Position numbers and translations under genes: made by a program
Source of the DNA: Chersky-840 sp963764205
GTDB lineage: Bacteria > Actinomycetota > Acidimicrobiia > Acidimicrobiales > UBA8190
Direction: 5' to 3'
DNA length: 64,000 nt
NCBI GenBank assembly: GCA_963764205.1
Contig: CAVXRN010000002.1
Location: forward strand, 434,001-498,000
In this document: one piece after another, positions 16,275-24,006 of the stretch
Numbering within the stretch: the stretch's first letter is position 1
How the letters are laid out: each line of letters begins with the position of its first letter
Notes under the pieces: generated by a model
Seen by the model: only the letters and a program-made list of their open reading frames with translations
The model's database searches: none
What the model was told of the DNA's origin: nothing

Positions 16275-17477
16275 TCAAGTGCCGATGGGCACCTGCCAAG
16301 TGAGCGCCGTCCCTCCGCCCTCGGCGTCGTGGATGAGAAAGGTCCCGTGCAGCTTCTCTGCCCGTTTCCGCAGGTTGACCAGGCCGAACCCCCCATCGAT
16401 CGACGCTGGTCCACTCAGGCCACGGCCGTTGTCGCGCACCTCGAGTTCACAGCTGTCGTCGTGGACACGCACCACCACGCTGGCCTCGGAAGCCTCGGCG
16501 TGCCGTCCGACGTTCGTCAACGCCTCTCGAATCGTCGCCAAGAGATGCTCACTGACGTCGTCGGGCACCGCGGCGTCTACCGGTCCGTCGAACATCACCT
16601 GAACGTCAAAGCCCACGATGGGATTGAGTTCGCGAACCACGCTCAGAATCTCAGCCCGCAGACCCTGGTCCATGGTGGAGGACCCAAGCTCGTAGATGGT
16701 CGAACGGACCTGTCGGATCGTCGCGTCGAGCTCCGAGACCACTTGCTTGAGCCGGTCCGTAAGACCCACCGCCGCGGCCGCTCCCGCCATGCTCTGGAGG
16801 GAGAGGGTGGCGGCGAACAGACGTTGGATCACGGTGTCGTGAAGATCCCTGGCGACGCGATCTCGGTCCTCGTAGACCGCCACCTCCCGAACGCGCTGAT
16901 GGAGCCGGGCATTCTCGATGGCGATCCCGGCTCCGAGCGCAAGAGCTTCGACCAGGGCCTCGTCGTCCCGGGTGAACTCCGACCAGCCGATCTTGTCGGT
17001 GAGATAGAGATTGCCGTAGACCTCGCCCCGCACCTTGATCGGGAGCCCGAGAAACGACGTCATCGGAGGGTGGTTGGGGGGGAAACCTGAGCCCTCGGGG
17101 TGTACAGCAATATTGCCCACCCGCAATGCTCGGGCATCGGTGATGAGCAATCCCAGCATCCCTCGTCCGGTCGGACGAGCTCCGATGCGCGCCTCCACGT
17201 CGGGTTCGAGGCCGACCGTGATGAAATCGGAAAGGGCCGTGCCCTCGTCGTTGAGGACCCCCAGTGCCCCGTAGCGGGCGGATGTCATCGAGCACGCTTC
17301 CTCGATGAAATGCCGGAGCAGGGTGGGCAGGTCGAGATCCGCTTCGAGCTGCAGCGTCGCTTCCAGCACCCGCCGAAGCTTGACGGGGTCCTCGATCGAG
17401 CGGAACGGCACTGAGGTCGAGATTAGCGGAAAGGTGGTCTGCGAGAGGTGCGACGCCGTGGCCAGATCCCCCGTCAT
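16275..17477 (-). CDS. DevS/DosT-like GAF histidine kinase
   Basis: A 400-residue cytosolic sensor kinase with one GAF domain (about residues 48-192) and a HisKA_3/HATPase_c module (about 205-398). The GAF domain closely follows DevS GAF-A: SARYGALGV, GRGMLGLLITD, then GFPPNHPPMTSFLGLP, where His136 aligns with the haem-ligand His149 of M. tuberculosis DevS, and Tyr158 aligns with distal Tyr171. The H-box DRVARDLHDTVIQRLFA contains the phospho-acceptor His213. ATP-lid motifs are EALTNVGRHA and VRDNGRGL. Unlike DevS it has a single GAF domain. The ATG at 17477 is chosen because the family N-terminus starts nearby. It is divergent from its presumed partner regulator, with 102 bp between starts. 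Predicted signal: O2, NO, CO or redox state through haem. Confidence 0.9.
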   Translation of the reverse strand: MTGDLATASHLSQTTFPLISTSVPFRSIEDPVKLRRVLEATLQLEADLDLPTLLRHFIEEACSMTSARYGALGVLNDEGTALSDFITVGLEPDVEARIGARPTGRGMLGLLITDARALRVGNIAVHPEGSGFPPNHPPMTSFLGLPIKVRGEVYGNLYLTDKIGWSEFTRDDEALVEALALGAGIAIENARLHQRVREVAVYEDRDRVARDLHDTVIQRLFAATLSLQSMAGAAAAVGLTDRLKQVVSELDATIRQVRSTIYELGSSTMDQGLRAEILSVVRELNPIVGFDVQVMFDGPVDAAVPDDVSEHLLATIREALTNVGRHAEASEASVVVRVHDDSCELEVRDNGRGLSGPASIDGGFGLVNLRKRAEKLHGTFLIHDAEGGGTALTWQVPIGT

Positions 17478-17579
17478 GCGGTCGCGCCCGTGAACCGGGA
17501 GCCTGGCGCCTTGAAGATCGAGGTCCCGGCGGGCGCCGGGGTGGTTGCCATCGGGTCTTCCAGTTGCGAAGATGAGCAA

Positions 17580-18251
17580 ATGAGCCTGCGGGTCTTCCTC
17601 CTCGACGACCATGAAGTGGTTCGTGCGGGCTTACGGGCGTTGCTGGAGTCGACCGACGACATAGTGGTCGTGGGCGAAGCCGGCACGATCGCCGAAGCTC
17701 TTGCACGCATCCCTTCGACACGTCCCGAGGTTGCGATCCTCGATGTCCGTCTGCCCGACGGCAGCGGTGTCGAGGTGTGTCGAGAGATTCGATCGCGCTC
17801 GCCGGAGATCGCCTGCGTCATGCTCACGTCCTATGCGGACGATGAAGCGCTCTTTGCCGCCATCATGGCCGGCGCATCTGGGTACGTGCTCAAGCAGGTC
17901 GAGGGCACCGACCTGGTCCAAGACGTCCGGCGGGTAGCCGCTGGACAATCACTGCTGGACCCGGTGCTCACCGAGCGGGTCCTGGCTCGACTGCGCGAGG
18001 GACCCAAGGAGGACAAGCGCCTCGCCAGTCTCACGCCGCAGGAACGGCGCATCTTGGATCTCGTGGCCGACGGGCAGACGAACAGACAGATCGCCGGTGA
18101 GATGTACCTGGCGGAGAAGACCGTGAAGAACTACGTGTCCAATGTGCTGGCCAAGCTGGGTATGGAACGGCGCACCCAGGCCGCGACATTCGCGGCGCGC
18201 CTCGACGAGCGCACGCAGCAGGCTTCACGCGAGGACGCATCTGGGACGTGA
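17580..18251 (+). CDS. devR: DevR/DosR-type response regulator (NarL/LuxR family)
   Basis: A 223-residue regulator. The receiver (about residues 3-120) has the acidic pocket LLDDHEVVRAGL, phospho-acceptor Asp55 in AILDVRLPDGSG, and the T/K switch residues in MLTSYADD and GYVLKQV. The LuxR-type HTH (about 150-210) reads TNRQIAGEMYLAEKTVKNYV followed by AKLGMERRTQAA. This recognition helix is nearly identical, as I recall it, to that of mycobacterial DevR, including the Lys-x-x-Lys-Asn contact residues. A DevR-type operator is therefore expected. The ATG at 17580 has no strong ribosome-binding site. It pairs with the divergent DevS-like kinase and faces many genes typical of dormancy regulons. 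Confidence 0.92.
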   Translation: MSLRVFLLDDHEVVRAGLRALLESTDDIVVVGEAGTIAEALARIPSTRPEVAILDVRLPDGSGVEVCREIRSRSPEIACVMLTSYADDEALFAAIMAGASGYVLKQVEGTDLVQDVRRVAAGQSLLDPVLTERVLARLREGPKEDKRLASLTPQERRILDLVADGQTNRQIAGEMYLAEKTVKNYVSNVLAKLGMERRTQAATFAARLDERTQQASREDASGT

Positions 18252-18257
18252 GCCGCC

Positions 18258-18629
18258 CTATCGCTGCCCCCATTTTTGCTTCTGTCGCTCCACGCGCGTG
18301 AAACCATTGACCTGATCGATGGGGAGGCCTCGAGCCATCAGGAGTTGCTCGATTCGTGCCCGTTCGGTCAGGGAACGACCGAAGCCGCCGAGATCGACTT
18401 CGATGCCGAGGAGTCTCGCCAGCTCGATCAGGGCGATGTCGTAGGCGAGTTGGTCGGCGATCGCGCCTGCGGTCCAGTCAGACTGCGTCGATGGTGTTTC
18501 CTCGACATTCAGTCGGCTCCGGCTGGCTGCCACCTTGGCCAACGCTTCAGCGGTTGACGCTTCGTCGTTCGACGGCACGGGCTCGTCGAGGGCGACGCTC
18601 AGGAGCTCGCTGTAGATCGACATCGCCAC
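18258..18629 (-). CDS. Small soluble protein, function unknown
   Basis: A 123-residue, mostly helical protein with no membrane segment or cysteine. The first half is acidic (LSVALDEPVPSNDEASTAEA). The second contains DQLAYDIALIELARLLGIEV and ERARIEQLLMARGLPID, which look like two amphipathic helices. GTG at 18629 is preferred, with AAGGGA 6 bases upstream; an ATG two codons on is an alternative. It converges on the DevR-like gene with a 6-bp gap and lies downstream of the DDAH-like gene, so it may belong to the same island. I do not recognise the family. Confidence 0.7.
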   Translation of the reverse strand: MAMSIYSELLSVALDEPVPSNDEASTAEALAKVAASRSRLNVEETPSTQSDWTAGAIADQLAYDIALIELARLLGIEVDLGGFGRSLTERARIEQLLMARGLPIDQVNGFTRVERQKQKWGQR

Positions 18630-18782
18630 TCACCATCCCTTCAGATCGGCAGACGCTCAGTGCGAACCTTCAACCGACCGATCCGTGCGCATCCGAGCTC
18701 CACGTACGTTCAATCCTGGACCGCGTCCGGCGCGTGGCCCAGAGGCGAAGGTCCTCGCTCCCGCCCCGACGCTGGCCTCCGG

Positions 18783-19574
18783 TCATGGTCCCGACTCCCA
18801 CAGCTCACGCAGGCGCACCGAGAGGCTGGGTACGGAGCCTTCGAGCTTCTGAAACTCGCTGATGTCGACCGTCAGCGGCTGGTAGCCCAGATCAGCCAAG
18901 GTCGCTTCGCTCTTCGGGCAGTCCGCCGCCATGAGGATGCGGTTCGCCCCGAGGTCCACCACTTGAGCACCCGACAGCTCCGGAACCGCCAGCATGGACG
19001 AGAAGTCGTCGCGGCCTTCGAGGAGCGGCGGGTAGCCGACGATGGTTCCGTCGAGGAGGGCACTCATGGCGGACCGGAGATGCACGACCTTCTCCAGAGG
19101 TACCCGGGCGGCAACGATGGTGGCACCGAGCGGCTCGAGGATGCTCCGCAGTTGGCGCAGTCCGTCGGCGTTGCTCCGTCCTCCACTCCCCACGTAGAGC
19201 GTGTCGCCGATTCTCACGACATCGCCGCCATCAAGGGTCCCCGGAGCTCGAATCCGATTGACAGAGCACCCCAGTCGTTGCACCGCCTCTTCGGTTCCGG
19301 CGACCTCGGATCGCCGGGTCTCGGCTCCGGGTCGCGTGATGACGGCGACGTTGCGGAACATCACCACCGTGTCCTCGACGAACACCCCGTCGGGGCTGTC
19401 GTCGGCCGGAGGGACTTCGATGATCTCCCAGCCGGAGCTCTCCATGGCCTCGGCGTACGCCTCCCATTGCTTGGAAGCCACGTGATAATCGATCGGTTGA
19501 CGTTCCACTTTGGTGACGATGCCTTCGGCCAGCCGCGGGCTCGGCAGTCGCACCAGGGCTTTCTTGGTTCCCAT
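18783..19574 (-). CDS. DDAH-like guanidino-enzyme homologue lacking the catalytic cysteine
   Basis: A 263-residue alpha/beta propeller protein of the dimethylarginine dimethylaminohydrolase/amidinotransferase superfamily. Recognisable blocks: SPRLAEGIVT at the N-terminus, VFVEDTVVMF (Glu67, Asp68), GTLDGGDVVRIGDTLYVG and VVHLRSAMSALLDGTIVG with the catalytic His165. The C-terminal nucleophile segment, which in active DDAHs ends in a Cys just before LS, reads KLEGSVPSLSVRLREL: Ser247 and Ser250 occupy the positions where relatives typically have GCVTC. The nucleophile thus appears replaced by Ser250. The protein may be a binding protein, a regulator or a differently acting hydrolase. The ATG at 19574 is fixed by AAAGGA 6 bases upstream. 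It follows a PPOX gene on the same strand by 57 bp. Confidence 0.88.
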   Translation of the reverse strand: MGTKKALVRLPSPRLAEGIVTKVERQPIDYHVASKQWEAYAEAMESSGWEIIEVPPADDSPDGVFVEDTVVMFRNVAVITRPGAETRRSEVAGTEEAVQRLGCSVNRIRAPGTLDGGDVVRIGDTLYVGSGGRSNADGLRQLRSILEPLGATIVAARVPLEKVVHLRSAMSALLDGTIVGYPPLLEGRDDFSSMLAVPELSGAQVVDLGANRILMAADCPKSEATLADLGYQPLTVDISEFQKLEGSVPSLSVRLRELWESGP

Positions 19575-19631
19575 GTTGAATCCTTTCCTCGAGTGGTGAC
19601 GTCGCGGCAACGGTACCGGTGGGCTGGGCCG

Positions 19632-20207
19632 TCAGGGAGGAGGGGCCTTGGGCCCTCTCGGTGCACCTGTCGGCACCCGCGGTGGGGTGTGTCGGGCCCG
19701 TTCGGCCGCGATCGCATCATGCTCGGTGCTCATGACCCGGTGGCCGAAATCATGGCGAGCTCCCCACTCGATGCGCCGACCCGACACCGCGGTCGAAGGG
19801 ATTCGCACGACGAAGGGGTGGGGCCCCGGAGCCCACGCCTGCATCGGCAGCCGGCCGATTCGCTCGATCTCGTCGGGATCCATCACCAACTCGGCGACCC
19901 CGGTCACGAGAACGCTCCATCCGGTGTGGTACAGGCCGTCCATCTCGTCGGCCTCGAGGCTGACCACCTGCCCCTGCGCAACAGCATCGAGCTTCGACCC
20001 CCTGTCGGTGGTGAAGACCACGTCGCCGTCGAACAGAGCCACGTTGACCGGCACGGCGACCGGAATGCCATCGGTGCTCCAGACGATTCGGCCGACGTGG
20101 ACCCCGGCGAGCAACTCGAGACATTGCCGACGCCCCAGCTCGACGACCGAGAGTTCGGCCGGAACCTCGTCGCGAGAAGTTTCCACAGAACAATTGGAGC
20201 GCAGCAC
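19632..20207 (-). CDS. PPOX-fold flavin/haem-binding protein (copy 1)
   Basis: A 191-residue protein of the pyridoxamine 5'-phosphate oxidase-like split-barrel family. These are FMN, F420 or haem binders; one member, Rv3129-like, belongs to the mycobacterial DevR regulon. Visible core: CLELLAGVHVGRIVWS, VAVPVNVALFDGDVVFTT, GSKLDAVAQGQVVSLEAD and GWSVLVTGVAELV, spanning about residues 25-125. The proline-rich tail (about 165-191) is unusual and probably disordered. GTG at 20207 is the likely start. The flavodoxin gene (20266) lies upstream on the same strand, so it may be part of the acyltransferase transcript. It is one of three PPOX paralogues in 11 kb. Confidence 0.88.
   Translation of the reverse strand: MLRSNCSVETSRDEVPAELSVVELGRRQCLELLAGVHVGRIVWSTDGIPVAVPVNVALFDGDVVFTTDRGSKLDAVAQGQVVSLEADEMDGLYHTGWSVLVTGVAELVMDPDEIERIGRLPMQAWAPGPHPFVVRIPSTAVSGRRIEWGARHDFGHRVMSTEHDAIAAERARHTPPRVPTGAPRGPKAPPP
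19642..19655 (-). promoter_or_regulatory. DevR-box-like palindrome upstream of the DDAH-like gene
   Basis: GGGGCCTTGGGCCC agrees at 10 of 14 positions with the core GGGACTWWAGTCCC of the mycobacterial DevR box. It lies 68 bp upstream of the ATG at 19574, inside the 3' end of the preceding PPOX gene. In DNA this GC-rich such matches arise by chance fairly often, so support is weak. Confidence 0.35.
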
Positions 20208-20221
20208 GAGGGATCGGACCA

Positions 20222-20235
20222 GGGACCAATGTCAT
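20222..20235 (+). promoter_or_regulatory. DevR-box-like sequence upstream of PPOX copy 1
   Basis: GGGACCAATGTCAT matches the DevR-box core at 10 of 14 positions, with a perfect GGGAC half-site. It sits in the 58-bp gap between the flavodoxin stop (20266) and the PPOX start (20207), only 15 bp from the start codon. Confidence 0.35.
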
Positions 20236-20265
20236 CATTCGGTAGGCCGCCCGACGGCCTCCAGG

Positions 20266-20814
20266 TCAAGGCCCGTGGGTCTTGGGGCTCTCGAGAGCAG
20301 CGAGCCGTGTTCCCCACAGCCGGGCGCGTTCGAGCTCTCCGGGGAGCAGGCGGCTCCCCTTGTCCACCAGGAAGCTCTCCGGGGGCACAACCATCGAGAA
20401 CCCGTGGTGTGACAGCTGCCGGGCGATCCTGGTGGACGCCCGCCCGGTGAACAGAGCCGGCGACGTGACCCGGGTGTCGAAGGCCGCGGCCTCGACGTCG
20501 ACCGTGACGTCCCCGAGCGTGGCGATCCATTCCCGCACGCCAATGCACTTGTCGGCACCGGGCTCGAGTGTGAGGTCGCTGCCGACCCTGTCAGCTCGAA
20601 TCGGAGCGGCGCGCCGTGTGGATGGCCACGACATGCCCCAGGCATGGGTCGGTCCTCCCGCGATGATCAGGTCGACGCCCTCGAGCGCGTTGGGCGCGTC
20701 GGCCACATTGACGACGTGCACATCGTCATCGTCACCCATGCCTCGGCCGATCGCCTCGGCAATCGCCCGAGTGCCCCCGTACATCGACTCGTACACGATC
20801 AGCACCCGCATCAC
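20266..20814 (-). CDS. Flavodoxin family protein
   Basis: A 182-residue flavodoxin-fold protein, an FMN-dependent electron carrier or quinone-reductase-like protein. The phosphate-binding loop is IVYESMYGGTRAIAEAIGRG (about residues 6-25). LIIAGGPTHAWGMSWPSTR (about 50-68) provides the second flavin loop, and the C-terminal part ends in helix ERARLWGTRLAAL. It is the third gene of a tight operon: its ATG (20814) overlaps the stop of the WS/DGAT gene (20811) by four bases, so translation is probably coupled. A link between a flavodoxin and neutral-lipid synthesis is not standard, but flavodoxins and PPOX proteins recur in actinobacterial dormancy islands. Redox partner unknown. Confidence 0.88.
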   Translation of the reverse strand: MMRVLIVYESMYGGTRAIAEAIGRGMGDDDDVHVVNVADAPNALEGVDLIIAGGPTHAWGMSWPSTRRAAPIRADRVGSDLTLEPGADKCIGVREWIATLGDVTVDVEAAAFDTRVTSPALFTGRASTRIARQLSHHGFSMVVPPESFLVDKGSRLLPGELERARLWGTRLAALESPKTHGP

Positions 20815-22310
20815 TGGACCTCCACCTCATGGCCAGTTGTTGTCACCGTGCCACGGCCGGCATCGGCGGGACCAGGGTCGAAATACTCTGGCGCCCTCGC
20901 CCTCGCCGTCGCGGCGGCCTCGACGAGCTCGCGGAGTGCGCCGGGAATGGAGTCGGCCAGGTCCCACACGTCGGGCACGAGGTCGGGGCAGGTGATGATC
21001 CCGAAGCCCACGCGGTCCTCCTGCGACAGGACGGTGATGTTGAGCCCCGCTCCGTCGGTGACGGGTCCGAGGGGGTACAGACCCACCAGGCGGGCACCGG
21101 CCATGTAGAGGGGCATGGGTGGCCCGGGCACATTCGAGAGGATCAAGTTGTGCACGACGGGGTGGTGATCGGCCACGTGCAGGGCCGAGTACAGGCGGGC
21201 CCCGAGTGCGAAGGCGTTGGGCCAGAAATGCTCGGACCAGCGCACGAGCGTGTCGGCGCCGACCATCTTGTGGATCTCCTTGGCTCGAGTATTGGCGGCG
21301 GCGATGATGTGCAAGCGGTGAACGGGGTCCGCTTCGTCGGTGGCCAAGGTCGAGAACATCACCGACAGCCGCGTCGTGCCGGCGCGATCACTGGTCTCGT
21401 CGTGGACCGACACCGGCTCGGCGGCGAGCAGGGGTCGGTCCGGTAGCTCGCCGCGACCGTCGAGGTAGGATCGAAGGGCTCCACCCACGACCGCAGTGAC
21501 GACATCGTTGACAGTGACGCCGAACGCGCTCTTGACCCGCTTCACATCGGCCAGGGCGACGTCGGTGAAAGCGATGGATCGGGGTGCGGTAAGCGTCGCG
21601 TTGAACAGGGTGCGAGGCGCGTTGAACGGCATGGCCATCGCTCGCTCGGTGTCACCACTGCGTCCGAGTCGCCACAGCGTCGTCACCAGGTGAGACGCGG
21701 TCGTCGGCACGAGAAGGGCAAGGGACAGCGGCGCGGCCAGGCGAGTCGCCAACCCTCGGACCAGTAGCTCGAGCTGCCCGTGCGCGCGGTCTGGGGGGCG
21801 AGTGGTCGTGGTCGGCGGTGTCGGCGGTGTCATCGGCTCAGGGTCGAGCAGGCGACCCAGGATGCTCGCTCCCGAGACGCCGTCGATGGTCGAGTGGTGC
21901 ATCTTGATGAGTACCGCCACTCGGCCCTGTGCGAGGCCTTCGATCACCCACATCTCCCACAGGGGTCGGTCCCGGCGCAGCTGCCGGCTGGCGATGTCGC
22001 CGACGACGTCCGCCAGTGCACGTGCGTCGCCGGGGGGCTCCAGGGACAGGCGCCGAAGATGATGATCGATGTCCAGATCCGGGTCGTCGACCCAGAAGGG
22101 CCGGCTCAGGTTGAGTGGGGCAAAGGCCAGCCTGTGGCGAATAGCGGGGATCTTTGGGAGGCGCTCGAGCAACATCGAGCGAATGCTGTCGTAGAGGGAG
22201 CCCGCTGATGCCCCCGACGGCTCGAGCAGGAGGAGCCCGCAGACATGCAAGTGCGTCGTCGGTGTCTCGCAATAGAGGAAGGCCGCGTCGAGTCCGCCGA
22301 GCTGCTGCAT
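20811..22310 (-). CDS. Wax ester synthase/diacylglycerol acyltransferase (second of pair)
   Basis: A 499-residue bifunctional WS/DGAT acyltransferase, making triacylglycerol or wax esters from acyl-CoA. The N-terminus LGGLDAAFLYCETPTTHLHV is typical. The catalytic HHxxxDG motif is intact in KMHHSTIDGVSG (about residues 134-145). The C-terminal half has VNDVVTAVVGGALRSYL, and near residue 425 HNLILSNVPGPP with the conserved NVPGP structural motif. Mycobacterial Tgs1, a homologue, is induced by DevR. The ATG at 22310 overlaps the stop of the upstream WS/DGAT gene (TGATG), so it is translationally coupled; the longer open frame upstream is non-homologous. Confidence 0.95.
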   Translation of the reverse strand: MQQLGGLDAAFLYCETPTTHLHVCGLLLLEPSGASAGSLYDSIRSMLLERLPKIPAIRHRLAFAPLNLSRPFWVDDPDLDIDHHLRRLSLEPPGDARALADVVGDIASRQLRRDRPLWEMWVIEGLAQGRVAVLIKMHHSTIDGVSGASILGRLLDPEPMTPPTPPTTTTRPPDRAHGQLELLVRGLATRLAAPLSLALLVPTTASHLVTTLWRLGRSGDTERAMAMPFNAPRTLFNATLTAPRSIAFTDVALADVKRVKSAFGVTVNDVVTAVVGGALRSYLDGRGELPDRPLLAAEPVSVHDETSDRAGTTRLSVMFSTLATDEADPVHRLHIIAAANTRAKEIHKMVGADTLVRWSEHFWPNAFALGARLYSALHVADHHPVVHNLILSNVPGPPMPLYMAGARLVGLYPLGPVTDGAGLNITVLSQEDRVGFGIITCPDLVPDVWDLADSIPGALRELVEAAATARARAPEYFDPGPADAGRGTVTTTGHEVEVQ

Positions 22311-23776
22311 CAGAGGATCCCCGCGGAGCTCGTGCAGACCGACCCCAGTGTCTTCGAGGATGCGTCTGCCCCAGCGCCCTGCTGCGGAGCGTCCTTGGAG
22401 CTGCCCAGGGCCAGGACTTCCTCGAAGCCTTGTGCCAGACAGGCCATGAACACGCCGATGTCGGGCACCGCGGCGGTGTCCACCGTGACGCCGATACAGC
22501 ACGTCCCATCGTAGGACAGCAGGGTGACGTTCACCGCCGCACCGAGAGTCGGGCTGAAAGGCACACATCTCGTCATCCGGGCGCCTGCCAGGTACACAGG
22601 AAAGCCGATGCCAGGGACGTTGCTCGCCAGGAAGTCGACGTGCTTGAGCATTCCCCCTATCGCGCACGGCGGAAGGAGATTGAGCACACCGGCGATGGCG
22701 TTGGAGTAGGGGATCGAACGCTCACGACGCGCGGTCCGGCACCGCTGTCCCACGGCCCGAATTCGATCCGCGGCGTCGAGGATGTCGATGGGGACGGTGA
22801 AGCGCTCGAGGGTAAGCCGGTTTCCCGCCGCAGGGTCGTCGGGCGTCCGGAGGTTGATGGGTAGGGTCACCCGGAGCTCGGCCACGGGCCGGCCGTGGGC
22901 TTCGTGGTAGCGGCGGAGCCCTGCGGTCACCGCGGCGAGGAACCCGTCGTTGACCGAACCCCCCGCGGTCGATGATGACCGTTTGAGGTCGTCGAGCCCG
23001 ACCTCGAGCATGGCGAGCCGACGCCCGAGGCTGCGAGCTTGCATGACGGGCGACAGCGTGGTGGAGACCGGGGCAACCATGCGGCCGACGGAGCGGGCGG
23101 TCTCGGCGAGCTCGTGGACGCCTCGCACGGGATGCCGTCCGAAACGCCATGCCGAAGGCAGTGCCGCGCCCGCCTGGTGCCCGAGCGCATCGAGGACTCT
23201 GTGGCCCCCGTGGAGCACCGACTCCGTCACGAGTCCCCTGCCTCTCCGGGCCGTGGTGCATCGAAGTGCCGGGGCCGCACCCGGAGGAGCAGGCTGCGGA
23301 GAGGTGTCGAAGAGGTGGAGCAGGAGCTGCATGCCTCCGACGCCGTCGGTCAGGCTGTGGTGCAACTTCATGACGAGGGCGCAGCCTCCGTCCACGAGCC
23401 CCTCGACCAAGGTGAACTCCCACAAGGGATGGGCCGGGTCGAAGCTCGCCATGGTCAGCAGTCGCGCGAAATCGAGCACCGCCTCGGGCGTGTGCGGTGG
23501 GGGGACGCCGACGCGTCGCAGATGGCGCGACAGGTCGAAATCGGGGTCCGGCGTCCAGCGAGGTGGGGTCAGGCGGCCGGCCGGCTCTATCGGGTGTTGC
23601 CGGAAGATCGGGACGAGGCGGGTGGCGCGATCGAGCTGGTCGACGAGGATGGCCCACTGGGGAGGCCGTTCCAGCCACGCCACCGTCACGATCGTCGATC
23701 GCAGTGCCGGATCGCTCTCCATGTACCAGCTGAAGGCGTCGCTCTCCCGCATGAATTGGTCGACACCGCTGTCCAT
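22310..23776 (-). CDS. Wax ester synthase/diacylglycerol acyltransferase (first of pair)
   Basis: A 488-residue WS/DGAT paralogue and the promoter-proximal gene of a three-gene operon (acyltransferase, acyltransferase, flavodoxin). The active-site motif is KLHHSLTDGVGG (about residues 137-148). Other family blocks are SDAFSWYMESDPALRST near the N-terminus, PLWEFTLVEGLVDG, SVNDGFLAAVTAGLRRYH and the ASNVPGIGFPVYLAGA segment. It is quite divergent from its neighbour, suggesting different acyl acceptors rather than a recent duplication. The ATG at 23776 is preceded by GGGGGAGA. A DevR-box-like site lies 56 bp upstream. A role in storage-lipid accumulation under stress is inferred from Tgs1. Confidence 0.94.
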   Translation of the reverse strand: MDSGVDQFMRESDAFSWYMESDPALRSTIVTVAWLERPPQWAILVDQLDRATRLVPIFRQHPIEPAGRLTPPRWTPDPDFDLSRHLRRVGVPPPHTPEAVLDFARLLTMASFDPAHPLWEFTLVEGLVDGGCALVMKLHHSLTDGVGGMQLLLHLFDTSPQPAPPGAAPALRCTTARRGRGLVTESVLHGGHRVLDALGHQAGAALPSAWRFGRHPVRGVHELAETARSVGRMVAPVSTTLSPVMQARSLGRRLAMLEVGLDDLKRSSSTAGGSVNDGFLAAVTAGLRRYHEAHGRPVAELRVTLPINLRTPDDPAAGNRLTLERFTVPIDILDAADRIRAVGQRCRTARRERSIPYSNAIAGVLNLLPPCAIGGMLKHVDFLASNVPGIGFPVYLAGARMTRCVPFSPTLGAAVNVTLLSYDGTCCIGVTVDTAAVPDIGVFMACLAQGFEEVLALGSSKDAPQQGAGADASSKTLGSVCTSSAGIL

Positions 23777-23831
23777 CTTGTCTCCCCCGAAAGCTCACTG
23801 ACGGTTTAGGACGACGGAGTCGGGTCGTCCA

Positions 23832-23845
23832 GAGGCCAAAGTCCC
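23832..23845 (-). promoter_or_regulatory. Best DevR-box candidate, upstream of the acyltransferase operon
   Basis: On the minus strand the sequence reads GGGACTTTGGCCTC. It matches the DevR core GGGACTWWAGTCCC at 11 of 14 positions, with a perfect left half and a further G before it. It lies 56 bp upstream of the WS/DGAT start at 23776 and 162 bp from the divergent transporter start at 24007, a normal distance for DevR activation. Confidence 0.55.
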
Positions 23846-24006
23846 CGATCACGGCGTGAGGCAGCCACGCCGAGGCACCACCGAGCGCGCCCAACTATGG
23901 GCGTTCGACCCTGGTGCCCGGGTGTCAGGTCCGGCACCATCGCTTCAGGGAAGGTTCGGATGTCACATCCGGCATGGGCCACGGCTCGAGTCCGAGGCTT
24001 CAGGTG

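Noticed and set aside
18660..20450. A 596-codon plus-strand open frame
   Set aside because: Antisense to the DDAH-like, PPOX and flavodoxin genes, which have recognisable motifs and starts.
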